Positions 1 to 9,079 of a DNA stretch of 64,000 bases are shown here, one piece after another; the stretch's first letter is position 1; each line of letters opens with the position of its first letter. The notes beneath the pieces were generated by a model. It was not told the origin of the DNA. It searched no databases and saw only the letters and a list, made by a program, of their open reading frames with translations. A program made the translations under genes and the position numbers. This DNA is from Cheiracanthium punctorium (Eukaryota > Arthropoda > Arachnida > Araneae > Cheiracanthiidae), in assembly GCA_038373885.1 (NCBI GenBank), contig JAWZYV010016944.1, positions 620,001 through 684,000 on the forward strand. Reading direction: 5' to 3'.

Positions 1-927
1 AACATTTTTCAAATTTCATATTGAATTCACATTTTTGTTATATTCCAAACATTTCTGTGCCGTCACTTGACTTCATGATTCAGAATTTGTTCTTAACTGA
101 AATATACAAAAAAAAAAATTAGTAAGTTTGTGTATATGAGCATAAGTAATAAGTGTTATTTCTAGGGATATTACATACAGTGTTAAAATACACATTTTCT
201 CAAAATATATTAAAATACATAATGCTACATAGTTAAAACTGCCTAAAATTGTGGGACAACCTTTTATAGATGTGTTGTAGAATATCTATAAACTCATGTG
301 TTTCCTATCTTGCCTTGCTGATGCATATAATAATAGTAATATACTCTTTAAAATGGTTGCAAACTCTAATGATTAATTCAATTGAATATTTTATTATCTG
401 ATTTTATAAGGATATAGAACCTTAGGTTTAGAACATCGAAGATAAATTTTAGGAATGGAAGTAACGTACTATTTTTGGTACACGAGAATTTCCATGGTAA
501 AGTAATTCTTTTTATAGATGTTTTATTTTTCATCTATCGCCGTGTGTTAGTTTTATCCTGTCTTCGATAATTTTTAGAACATTTTCGCTATATCTGCTAA
601 TCTAGTGGTTTGTCCCAAACAGACACCTCATGGATATTCCAGTTTTATTCAATGCCGTGGAGCCATACGAAAATGTTAGATTTTATGTTTTATGTTATAT
701 TTGACTTAATGGTAACGGAAGATACCTAGAACAAACTATTCATTTGCAAGAAAGCTTTGTCCTTTAATTATTAGTATTTTTGTATTATCGACTGTAAGGC
801 TTTCATTTTTTAAATCTTTTAAATCTTCGATGAAATAACAGGTCCTGAATCCTTTAGCATCGTGGCAGTGAAACGAAAGTGCACCCCACTGTTTATGGGG
901 AAGTTTTCCCCAGGTTCACATCCCATA
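1..927. other. no recognisable feature
   Basis: AT-rich sequence with no convincing coding region. The only notable open frame (862-1044, plus) overlaps the 3' end of the LINE that follows and has no recognisable motif. Confidence 0.6.
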
Positions 928-991
928 TTTTTTTATGAAGGCGAAACCCAGGCCGTGAAGAAAGAACAAGACTTTATAGGGGCAATTACAT

Positions 992-997
992 TTTATT
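992..997 (-). terminator. polyadenylation signal of the LINE
   Basis: AATAAA on the minus strand in the LINE 3' UTR, about 60 bases before the presumed A-tail. It fits a pol II-type LINE transcript end. Confidence 0.45.
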
Positions 998-1395
998 TAA
1001 TATCAACACATAACGTTAAAATTATAAAGTCCTACGGTGGCTGAGCAGACCCCTTGAAAAACGCAGGTTCACTTGACAACTGCTAAGGCCTGAATGATGA
1101 CGATAAACGCAAGCCAAGAGGTTAGTACAGAACCAAAACACGCCACAAGGGCATGCCAAACAAAATGCAAAATTAACTTGACGCCAGTAGACGTTAAGAA
1201 CATTTTCATATAATTATTTTTGAATCCCAGTCTCGCCAACAGGATAAAACAAACAATCTAGCAGCTAAATTGTAACCCAAAATGAAAGCCAATGTTATTT
1301 ATAGATTTGATACCATATATGGTCATAAACAAATCATGAGAACAGAAATGCAAGGCTTCTTCTTCTTCTTTCCTATCCTCCAAAGTCTGACGGAG

Positions 1396-2196
1396 TCAGA
1401 CAAGATCCAGAATTCCATTGACTCTTAAAAAGTCCAGCACAAGAAGGGGAGTTGCATAGATGTCCTCCCAAGAGAGGCCCAAACAATCCAAAATGTGCCG
1501 GGGCGAAGCCTCTTGTACGCCGCACTTTGAGCAGGAGTCGTACTTCTTTCTCCCTCCAGAAAACGAGAGGCACTTAATGTGCCCACTGGCAAGTCTTGTT
1601 AGTGCAGTTGAGGAACCTCTATCACACTCGAGGGCAAGGACAATTCCCGGTTTCTTACCCATATACCAGTGGTGAGTTAGAGGAACCCTCCAATCCGCCA
1701 TAATTTGTTCCTTTTTCCGGGAGTACAACTCCTGGAAGGTAAGGGAAGATGAAGTTGGAATCGGGTGATTGCATCCCTCCCTTGCAAGTTTGTCTGCAAG
1801 CTCGTTCTCATGGATATCCACATGTGAAGGGATCCATTGTAAATGAATCTCGTGATGCTGCGATATCTCATTTAGTTTATTTAAGATTGAGATTCTTGTC
1901 ATGTCACCTATCAGAAACCATTTGTGAAGATGTTGAAGTGAGCTACGGCTATCTGATAAAATCCAAAGTTCTCCATAATACTTCATTGATAGGATAGCCT
2001 CAAGCCCCTCATTAATCGCAATTAGCTCACTTCTAAACACTGAACAGAAGTCCGGGCTACGTCGGCTAATTGACATTTTGTCATAGGGGGTCACTATATA
2101 TATGCCACTACCTGCAAGCCCAGCCATTTTGCTACCGTCAGTAAAAATCTTAATAGCATTTTCGGGAATACTGGCAATAACTTCCAAAGCCAGCTA
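1396..2196 (-). pseudogene. LINE RNase H domain and C-terminal Cys/His tail
   Basis: Encodes the RNase H domain of a LINE ORF2, which degrades RNA in RNA:DNA hybrids during reverse transcription. All four acidic residues of the DEDD site are visible, numbering from the start of the open frame: D17 in FTDGSK, E54 in FRSELIAI, D79 in LSDSRS and D132 in NELADKLA. The WIPSH motif precedes the last one, with the usual following Gly replaced by Asp. Near the C-terminus a CSKCG...H...C cluster matches the small zinc-binding tail seen in jockey-clade ORF2. In the same frame just upstream is a TAG stop at 2194-2196, and the RT part upstream is in another frame. The domain is therefore well preserved but no longer joined to RT. 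The 263-residue open stretch begins at a TTG only because of the stop and is not a true start. Confidence 0.9.
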
Positions 2197-2245
2197 TTTG
2201 AGATGAACTGCCAAAAGTTCTTTTTTAGAAACTGGGGAAGAGAAG

Positions 2246-2821
2246 TTAAAATAAAAATACACCCCAGAGAGACCCTCTGAGGGGGTCAAGGCAGTACTGC
2301 AATGAATGAGGCTCAACATTAGGGTTAGGTAAATTCAGGGTTGCAACTTGACTAAAAGGACTGTTTTTCTTCAGCCTTTGTCGGCATATCCAACTGTTTA
2401 GGTAGACTGAAGTTTTATGGCAATTACCATAACTAGATAGTTTATTGAAGTATTTTACAAGAGAAGCATTCCTTCTAGTCTCAAGTGGTATCAGATCTGC
2501 CTCAAAAAGGACAATCTCCGAAGTGCAGCTACGCTTCAGCCCAGTAATTATACGGGCAGCACTCAGCTGGACCGTCTCTAGTTTCTTCAAGTTAGTTGCT
2601 GATGCGCAACAATAAATTGAGAATCCATATTCAAGAATTGGCCGAATCAAATCCAGATATGTAGTTCTGAGGGTTACTGAATCAGCACCCCAATTCCTAC
2701 CAGCAATGTATTTAAGGATGTTTAATCTTTTCCTGCTCTTCAATACAAGGTGCTCAATGTGCCTGTTACTTGTGAACTCAGGGTCTATTATATATACCAA
2801 ATATTTGGGATGGGCAAGGCT
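2246..2821 (-). pseudogene. LINE reverse transcriptase, thumb/connection part
   Basis: The open frame reads through HPKYLVY...DPEFTSNRHIEHL and then NILKYIAGRNWGAD, LIRPILEYG and LSAARIITGLK. This order is typical of the RT thumb and connection of jockey/X-element LINEs: a primer-grip-like PKYLG motif with Gly changed to Val, then a helical thumb. The YXDD-containing palm is absent. A TAA at 2822-2824 ends the frame on the 5' side. At the 3' side it stops at 2246, and the sequence meaningful for RNase H continues in another frame, which indicates at least one indel near 2246. The copy cannot encode a working enzyme. The family call is an inference from motif order; the exact clade needs a search. 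Confidence 0.82.
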
Positions 2822-2830
2822 TTACCAATG

Positions 2831-4710
2831 CAAAAGTGAAATAAAAAGTAAAAATAAATGAAAACGGAAGATTGCTTTTAAATACGGTAGGTGCAGAAAT
2901 AAAAACTTTACAGGCGAAGGGGAGAGAAAATCCAAATCGAAAGTGCAAAGAATAAATTTTGAACACAGATTAAATTTAGAAATAATTAACAATTAAGTAA
3001 TTGATAATTAAAAATAAGATATGTGATTATCTGCATCACACTGCTAACTCTTTGTCGTCGATTAAAATTATCATTTTATCCAGTCAGTTTTTACAACCAC
3101 AACAGCCCCCCCCCCCCCCAATTCGAACTTCTAAATTGTACTCTCCTCATCTACTCGTCTACCAAATTTTAAAAGTTCCGATCGACGACCATCATTTTAG
3201 CGATCAGATTAACTACAATAGTTTTCAAAATCGAATCAACCGTATTGAAATTATCACAGAATAAACTTACAACTGCACAAACATACAAACGCTATTTTAA
3301 CTGACTCTTAACCCTCTCTTCGCTCGGTCAGTTAGGATAACTATTTAATATTAGCACTAAAATCAAATATGGAAAATTAAGGAATGAAAATAAGTAAAAG
3401 TGAAAGTAACTGAATATTTTACGCATGCTAGCATGTTCATGTTAAAGTAATTATTTTTACATATAACTTTTTTTCTGGTCATCTATTTATTTCTGTTAAT
3501 TTTATTCTGTAATGGAATTCTTTTATAGACAGTTTAATTATATGCCCTAAATTACGAAAACAAATTACAAAATTCATATAATGATGTAGTATATAGGCAC
3601 ATTTTTCCCTGCGTAAAGAGATGAAATAACAATGTTTAAAATGGAAAACGTAATAGAAATAACATACAAAATTCACACATTTTTTTTTTAAATGCAAAAT
3701 ATATTATGCATTATTTAATAAGAATAATTTACGACCGATAAACATTTTTTAATCCAATTTCGGAGTGCACTGTAATTTCCCTTATTTCAAAAGTATCTAG
3801 TAGCAAGTAGTGCTCAGAAATTATGTACAATCTTGATGTGTTTTATACCTGCAACAGTGTTGAATTTTCGATTATAAAACATTAATTAATTTTATACCAT
3901 TTCGGGAAATATCAATCATCAGTTGTAACTTTTAGTGGAATTAGAAATTCAGCAATTTTATACATACTCCTCAAAGTAAAAAAAAAAAAAAACCGCAAAT
4001 ATGCGAAATATATGCAAACATTATAATAGTTTACACTATTAGGAACCATTATACTCATAAAAAATTTCGCATCAAAGTACTTTGGCGAAGTATGTACGCA
4101 GTCGCTTAGAATAATTTTTTCCTGGATTTTCAACATCATCAGTATTGTATCTCTCGATACATGATTCAATATGGAATCAATATTTTTTTGTAGTGGTACG
4201 GGAAAGGGCACTGATTTTGAATCGCCTTGACCAAATCTTAAGTGATTGGAATAATTTGCGAAATTAATAAGAATTAGGAACTAAATCGGTATCCTAAAAT
4301 CAACCTGCTACTTACGCTTTCTAGAGAATCTTACAATATGTTTTTGTCGGTAACTAGGTGGTTATTGGCTTCTTACAGTACCTTGTTATATTAATGTGAC
4401 CAACAGCAGATGTATAATTTTTTTCTTTCCGAACATCAACCATGTAAGGAAAGTATTGTAATCAAGAAAATATTTCACCTGCGAGATTTAGATATATTTA
4501 CACCTATTGAAGTATTCTGAATTCATTTTTACTATTTTTATATTGATGTATTATGTTTGCACGTGTGTGTGTGCTGAGATTGAACATGATAGTTCCTAAA
4601 GAGTGAATTCGATTCCGGTCAAATTTGGCCGTATATTACAGACTACCCTTGTACGGAAAGTGTTGATTTAGTTGTTACTAAGATATACACATTTTTTTTT
4701 ACAAAGCTAA
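2831..4710. other. no gene seen; low-complexity sequence
   Basis: AT-rich, with a run of more than ten C at about 3107-3119 and short poly-A/T runs near 3670 and 3980. Open frames here are short and show no family resemblance. Confidence 0.55.
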
Positions 4711-4711
4711 A

Positions 4712-5185
4712 AGGAATTCTTATACATTATGACCTACGTACATAAATTATACAAGTGCGCGCTAACATCGAAACCAGTGGTTTCTCAACTGATCGTAGGG
4801 GGGGGGGGGGGGTCGCGAAGTTATTTTATGGCGATAGGGGATCGTCACCTACAAAGGTTTGAGAATCACGGAACTAAACGATGGATACGATCGAGTGCAA
4901 AAAGGGTATTCACGCATATTATAGATCATGTTCATATGACTTACATATATTTTAATGTGGGTAGAGTAAAAGTGGTAGTTTGTTCCCGAGGTAGGAAAAA
5001 TTCATTATGGCTTACAGGGGCAAATAATTTAAAGTGCGCTAGTGTCAAAATGGGGCATCCGAATATGCTGAAATTGTATATCTACATTATAGGTCACCAT
5101 TACACAACCTATGTAGATTTGGTGTGTGTAGGATTTATAGTTTTTGTGCAGGGCTAGAAAAAACTATTCTTATACATTACGACCA
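4712..5185 (+). repeat. imperfect direct repeats about 454 bp apart
   Basis: The word ATTCTTATACATTAYGACC, preceded by a related A-rich stretch, occurs at about 4712-4731 and again at about 5166-5185. The interval holds a hAT-like remnant and a 142-codon open frame without recognisable motifs (4729-5157), which I do not call a gene. The pair could be a segmental duplication or the ends of an unrecognised insertion. Confidence 0.45.
4772..4880. mobile_element. hAT-like MITE remnant
   Basis: The left end reads CAGTGGTTTCTCAACT and the right end, inverted, reads CCGTGATTCTCAAACC. This is the imperfect terminal inverted repeat typical of hAT MITEs that begin CAGTGGTTCTCAA. A G-run and GTCGCGAAG near the left end are also typical of that family. 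About 100 bp remain. The flanks (ATCGAAAC and AACTAAAC) are only a rough 8-bp match, so the target duplication is not proven. Confidence 0.55.
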
Positions 5186-5455
5186 GGTATTTGCAAGTCG
5201 AGTAGAGTTGCTCCAGATGTTTTTTACTTTTCGCTCATTTTTTAAGGTAAGACTTTTGTAAATAAATTGCTGTTTTTCAGTAGTGGCATCTCTTTCTTGA
5301 ATATTTGCCAACAATTAGTATAGCAACACTGGCATTGTCGGGATATAATGTCTACTCGTGACATTATTATGGCAAGGCACTGTAGTAACGTTATCCAGTG
5401 AGCCATTTCGTGGAATTCAACTAAATATAAAATTCTATAATTAACTAGCTGACCC

Positions 5456-5473
5456 GGCAAACGTTGTTTTGCC
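5456..5473 (-). other. Helitron 3'-terminal hairpin
   Basis: Perfect 6-bp stem GGCAAA/TTTGCC with a 6-nt loop, 7 bases from the terminal CTAG. Such hairpins act as the rolling-circle transposition terminator in Helitrons. Confidence 0.7.
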
Positions 5474-5666
5474 ATATAAATTATTCCTGGGATTATTTTA
5501 GTACAAAGAAATGACTAACTTATCGTAAGTGTGTGAGGATGTGGTATATGAGTGGAAGAGGCATGGAGCGCTGTGAACGATGCTGGAATATAAAAATAAC
5601 ACAGTAGCAAACATTTATATTTTTAATTCATTGTAATTTATTCCTTAAATTTATATATATAGCTAA

Positions 5667-5940
5667 TTACGATAATTTTACTGAAAAATAATATAAATCC
5701 CTTAACGGAATAGAGTGAACAATATTTTTTGTTATCCCATCTTTAGCTAACACAAACAAACTGGATGGTTTGCCCACTCGAGAGCATGCCACGTATAACT
5801 GTCCGTGTGAAAAACATGGTGTGCTCAAATCTAAGCCACAAATAGACAGTTTGGCCTTGAGACTTATTGACAGTCATTCCATAAAAAATTTTGTCCAAAA
5901 AAATAAAATAAAAAAAAGTATGAAAATCTGACACACTTTC
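5667..5940 (-). pseudogene. PIF1-type helicase C-terminus (Helitron RepHel)
   Basis: Helitron proteins end in a SF1B PIF1-like DNA helicase that unwinds DNA during rolling-circle transposition. One minus frame reads GMTVNKSQGQT, the late helicase motif with the SQGQT signature. After a one-base frame change near 5840 the second frame reads DLSTPCFSHGQLYVACSRVG and continues KPSSLFVLAKDG to a stop at 5667-5669. FSHGQLYVACSRV is the PIF1 C-terminal motif with its terminal arginine. Upstream sequence is too diverged to read. Only about 85 of the usual thousand or more residues remain, so it is non-functional. It lies about 220 bp from the Helitron 3' end, the normal position for the end of this ORF. 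Confidence 0.85.
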
Positions 5941-6076
5941 AGATTTGAAATACGCACTATAGTGCCATATATTAAAATCGTATCATAATTTATACGACGT
6001 CCCTATTTTTTTACTTATTCCATTAAGTTGCAAAAGTGTATCATTATTTATGACTGTGCTTATTTTTCTTTCTTGT

Positions 6077-6264
6077 TTCGTAAAACCCATCTTTGGAATC
6101 GAAATCTATCTTAAAACTATCAACTAAAACTATTTTACAATCTTGGCCAAGTATATTACAACTATACTACTTCGTAAAACCCATCTTTGGAATCGAAATC
6201 TATCTTAAAACTATCAACTAAAACTATTTTACAATCTTCGCCTAGTATATTAGAACTATACTTC
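6077..6264 (-). repeat. two tandem ~94-bp units inside the Helitron
   Basis: Two nearly identical 94-bp units sit side by side, starting with TTCGTAAAACCCATC at 6077 and 6171. Diverged relatives of the same unit occur at about 6896-7005 and 7070-7170, recognisable by CATCTTTGGAATCGAAATC and similar words. This is an amplified internal repeat of the element. Confidence 0.75.
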
Positions 6265-6607
6265 TTCGTTTCAATATTGTGTCGAATGTGCATCATAATC
6301 CATATGTGTACCGGTTTGTCTTTCTTGGGTTGATTCCTACTTTAACGCCTCGACTCTCGCCCAGGTGGCGATCATTAAACATATGCAGTTACCATGACGA
6401 TTTTTTGCATTTATGGCGGCAATCGTAATTTAGAATTAAAATGGCGATTTGGAACAACATGTAAGTACAGCATGCCGTTACATTTTTATTTATTTTGGAT
6501 TGCCAATTAATGTAGTTATAATAATTGTCTCCAGATTCCTTAACTGGTGCGCTTATCGCTAGTTTGTTTACTTTAGTTTTCATCTAGTTCTTTTGGCGCG
6601 TTGAAAC

Positions 6608-6780
6608 GGTACTTACGTATTATCCCGGCGGTCACTTCCGCCAAACTACTTTTTCGTAGATTTTAAATACGTTGCCAATCGTATTCCAAACCATCAACAA
6701 TTTCATGTGCGATGTGCCGGCATTTATCTTAGTGAAAAATAGTTTGTCTTGGCGGACCGCCGGGATAATACGTAAGTACC
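6608..6780. mobile_element. small MITE with 26-bp perfect terminal inverted repeats
   Basis: Bases 6608-6633 and 6755-6780 are perfect reverse complements of each other (26 of 26), with imperfect pairing continuing inward. The 173-bp structure lies inside the Helitron and looks like a nested MITE or foldback. No clear target duplication is visible. Confidence 0.6.
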
Positions 6781-7604
6781 ATAGAAACTTTTGCATAACT
6801 CCCAGAGACCCATGACTGCAAAGCTCGCCAAAGTACGGGGATTTTTTAGGTTGGCGTGAGTGGGGGGCGTTAAAATAGGAATACACTCCTTCTTGTACCA
6901 TAAAACACATCTTTGGAATCGAAATCTGTCCTCAAATCGCCAACTGAAACTGTTTAGAATTTTCTCCAGGCATGTTCTTCCTGTAGGCATATTCCAACTA
7001 TACCGCAAAGACATTTTAAATACTGTTTGGAATGGACATCATAAACCATGAGTGTACCGTATTTTCCTTTCTTGTTCCACAGAGCACTTCTTCGGAATAG
7101 AAATCTATATTAAAATCGCCTAATAAAACTCTTTTACGATATACGCCAGGCGTTTTCTAACTATACGCGAAATATATTTATAATAAATTGTCGCGTTTTG
7201 GCACCACATTTAGCGATCCATTATCAAAAATTGCAAACCTTGTGCGACTTTCAACATTTTATTAACGTCCCCCCCCCTCTCCACATTATCTGGCAAACAC
7301 ATTTGAAAAGTGATTCGACACGCTAATGTCTACACAGAAATCCTGATTGAAATGAATAGCACTCTGGGGCTAAACATTTTGGGGTGGACCGCCCTTATGA
7401 CTTAGGGGTATGAGACATAGTTAAAAACCTATTCTATGACCTAACGAATATACATAGAAAATTTCATTAAAATTGGTCGAGTGGTTTCGGAGGAGTTAGG
7501 TGACTAACACTGTGACAGGAGAATTTTATATATCAGATTAGATTTTAATATTAGATGATTGGAAAAAACACTCGGAAAAAACACTCAAAATACTGGTGTT
7601 AAAC

Positions 7605-8158
7605 AATAAAGTAAATTAAAAACTTTGTAAAAAACACACATAAGATTTTATAGGTAAGAGGATACGCACGTTTCAACCAAAAATTGTTTTGGCCTTCTTC
7701 AGTCCAAGCCCTTCGTTGCAAGCAACACAGGGAACTGAAAAGAGAAAAACAAGCAAGATGTTGCCACAAGGGGCAAAGAAAAGTCGAACAAAACCACGGA
7801 GAGGGGAGAAAAAAATATAAATAAATTAAAAAAAAAGGGAAAGGAAAGAAGCACAAAAATACAGAAATAAAAAAGGAATAAATAAATAAATAAATAATAA
7901 AAAAGGAACACACGAATACAAACACACACACACAAAAAGAGAAAACAAAACAAAACAAAACAAAACAAACAGAACACAATTTTTTTTTCTTATAATTAAA
8001 AACCACGAACAGGACAGCACAAAATATATATAAATCATTTTATTTATTTATTTTTATTTTATTTTATTTATTTTTTATTTATTTTTATTTATTTATTTAT
8101 TTTTTAAATATATATATATATATATATATATAAACGTAAAGGAAGACAGTAACACACG
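7605..8158 (-). repeat. left (sense) arm of the PLE inverted repeat, pLTR-like
   Basis: About 555 bp, the reverse complement of 8462-9069. It includes simple repeats (AAAAC, AAAT, TA and CA runs), a unique block at about 7640-7800, and the hammerhead-like motif. Read on the minus strand it lies downstream of the endonuclease stop, in the position of a 3' pLTR. Confidence 0.85.
7660..7705 (-). ncRNA. hammerhead-ribozyme-like motif, sense copy
   Basis: Identical in sequence to the right-arm motif at 8970-9015, but on the minus strand, the coding strand of the PLE. The structure is given under that entry. Being in the sense 3' arm, this is the copy that could process an element transcript. Confidence 0.5.
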
Positions 8159-8169
8159 TACACACACAA

Positions 8170-8200
<31 letters not shown>

Positions 8201-8235
8201 GGGGGGGGGAGTAGACGAAGAAAGTGAAAAGAAAC

Positions 8236-8460
8236 TTACAACAGCAGCTTCCAAGCAGAATGAACGAAAGGAACGGAAGAACCATCGTTCACAAGACGAT
8301 CTAAGTGCTGGGTAATGGAAAAACCTTCCAAAAAATCCAGATGGGACAAAGACTGAGGAGTGCACAAAATCTTAGCCTTAGAAAACTGAAAACGATGATT
8401 GGAATTCCAACAATGCGAGGCAATAGAAGTTTGGAAAGTTCGAACTTTCCAAATCTTCTA
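8236..8460 (-). pseudogene. PLE GIY-YIG endonuclease, C-terminal end
   Basis: An open minus frame of about 74 codons reads TSIASHCWNSNHRFQFSKAK, then DFLEGFSITQHLDR, then NDGSSVPFVHSAWKLLL and stops at 8236-8238. This follows the end of the PLE GIY-YIG endonuclease: a conserved His pair (H..14..H), the catalytic Glu in a helix (FLEGF), a conserved Asn, and a Trp near the C-terminus. The enzyme nicks target DNA for PLE integration. The GIY and YIG segments and the whole RT are absent because the frame runs into the inverted arm at about 8460. The open frame starts at this junction, so no start codon is expected. The call is made from motif pattern only; a profile search with GIY-YIG_PLEs would settle it. 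Confidence 0.7.
8430..8453. repeat. 24-bp perfect palindrome at the PLE inversion junction
   Basis: A self-complementary 24-mer centred on TTCGAA, extending imperfectly to about 36 bp with a one-base bulge. It lies exactly where the ORF fragment meets the inverted arm. Confidence 0.8.
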
Positions 8461-8483
8461 CTGTGTGTTACTTCTTCCTTTAC

Positions 8484-8486
<3 letters not shown>

Positions 8487-8559
<73 letters not shown>
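8487..8559. repeat. (TA)n microsatellite
   Basis: About 36 TA units in the right PLE arm; the left arm has a shorter TA run at the mirrored position. Confidence 0.95.
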
Positions 8560-8565
<6 letters not shown>

Positions 8566-8969
8566 AAATAAAATAAATAAATAAATAAAAATAAAATAAA
8601 ATAAAATAATTAAAAAAAATAAATAAAATGATTTATATATATTTTGTGCTGTCTTGTTCGTGGTTTTTAATTATAAAAAAAAAAAAAAAATTGTGTTCTG
8701 TTTGTTTTGTTTTGTTTTGTTCTGTTTTCTCTTTTTGTGTGTGTGTGTTTGTATTCGTGTGTTCCTTTTTTATTATTTATTTATTTATTTATTCCTTTTT
8801 TATTTCTGTATTTTTAGTGCTTCTTTCCTTTCCCTCTTTTTTTTTTAAATTTATTTATATTTTTTTCTCCCCTCTCCGTGGTTTTGTTCGACTTTTCTTT
8901 GCCCCTTGTGGCAACATCTTGCTTGTTTTTCTCTTTTCAGTTCCCTGTGTTGCTTGCAACGAAGGGCTT

Positions 8970-9015
8970 GGACTGAAGAAGGCCAAAACAATTTTTGGTT
9001 GAAACGTGCGTATCC
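8970..9015 (+). ncRNA. hammerhead-ribozyme-like motif, right arm
   Basis: The hammerhead core parts appear in order: GGA (stem I 5' strand), CTGAAGA (8973-8979, matching CUGANGA), one unpaired A, GGCCAAAA/TTTTGGTT (8-bp stem II, 8981-8988 with 8993-9000, two G-U pairs, CAAT loop), GAA (9001-9003), AC/GT (2-bp stem III around a GTGC loop), A at the cleavage position (9012), and TCC closing stem I against GGA. A very short stem III is typical of PLE-encoded hammerheads. The extra A before stem II and the G-U pairs at its base are deviations, so activity is uncertain. Confidence 0.5.
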
Positions 9016-9079
9016 TCTTACCTATAAAATCTTATGTGTGTTTTTTACAAAGTTTTTTATTTACTTTATTAGATGATTG

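Larger units (their letters stand above)
928..2830 (-). mobile_element. 5'-truncated jockey/X-element-like LINE
   Basis: Minus-strand non-LTR retrotransposon remnant. In transcript order it holds the end of the reverse transcriptase (2821-2246), a complete RNase H domain with a C-terminal Cys/His cluster (2187-1396), and an AT-rich 3' UTR of about 450 bp. The UTR contains AATAAA on the minus strand (997-992) and reaches a short A-run (934-928), which may be the tail. Fingers, palm and the endonuclease are missing, as expected for 5' truncation during target-primed reverse transcription. The RT and RNase H frames differ and an extra stop lies between them, so this is a dead copy. The family call rests on the order of domains and the RNase H and RT-thumb wording, which resemble jockey-clade elements common in arthropods. 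Both outer boundaries are approximate. Confidence 0.85.
5445..7537 (-). mobile_element. Helitron, minus strand, 2.1 kb, degenerate
   Basis: On the minus strand the element starts with TC directly after an A (7538/7537) and ends with CTAG directly before a T (5445/5444), as expected for canonical A|T Helitron insertion. Just before the end lies a GGCAAA...TTTGCC hairpin (5456-5473). The 5' end (ATATATAAAATTCTCC) and the 3' end (TTGCCGGGTCAGCTAG) read like Helitron termini common in arthropods. The 3' third still encodes the end of a PIF1-type helicase. The Rep domain is missing, and the middle holds ~94-bp repeats and a small inverted-repeat insertion. It is a non-autonomous, decayed copy; a PLE inserted about a dozen bases outside its 5' end. 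Confidence 0.82.
7562..9066 (-). mobile_element. Penelope-like element, truncated, inverted-arm structure
   Basis: A 1.5-kb insertion flanked by a 13-bp direct repeat TATTAGATGATTG (7549-7561 and 9067-9079). In minus-strand order: an inverted arm (9066-8462), the end of a GIY-YIG endonuclease ORF stopping at 8236, then a sense arm (8158-7605). The two arms are near-identical inverted copies that differ mainly in simple-repeat length. PLEs are known to carry partial terminal repeats (pLTRs) in inverted or direct order, hammerhead ribozymes in those pLTRs, and a C-terminal GIY-YIG domain after RT. All three signs are seen here. RT is missing, so the copy is dead. The left end has about 43 extra bases (7562-7604) not matched in the right arm. 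Confidence 0.82.
8462..9069 (+). repeat. right (inverted) arm of the PLE inverted repeat
   Basis: About 608 bp, the inverted copy of 7605-8158. It is longer mainly because of a longer TA run. It abuts the truncated ORF directly. Confidence 0.85.

Noticed and set aside
4729..5157. 142-codon plus-strand frame
   Set aside because: It runs through a G-homopolymer and a hAT terminal repeat and has no recognisable domain, so it is more likely chance.
7599..9002. Many open frames rich in Phe, Leu, Cys, Tyr and Ile on both strands
   Set aside because: They are translations of simple repeats (AAAAC, AAAT, TA, CA) in the inverted PLE arms and mirror each other between arms.
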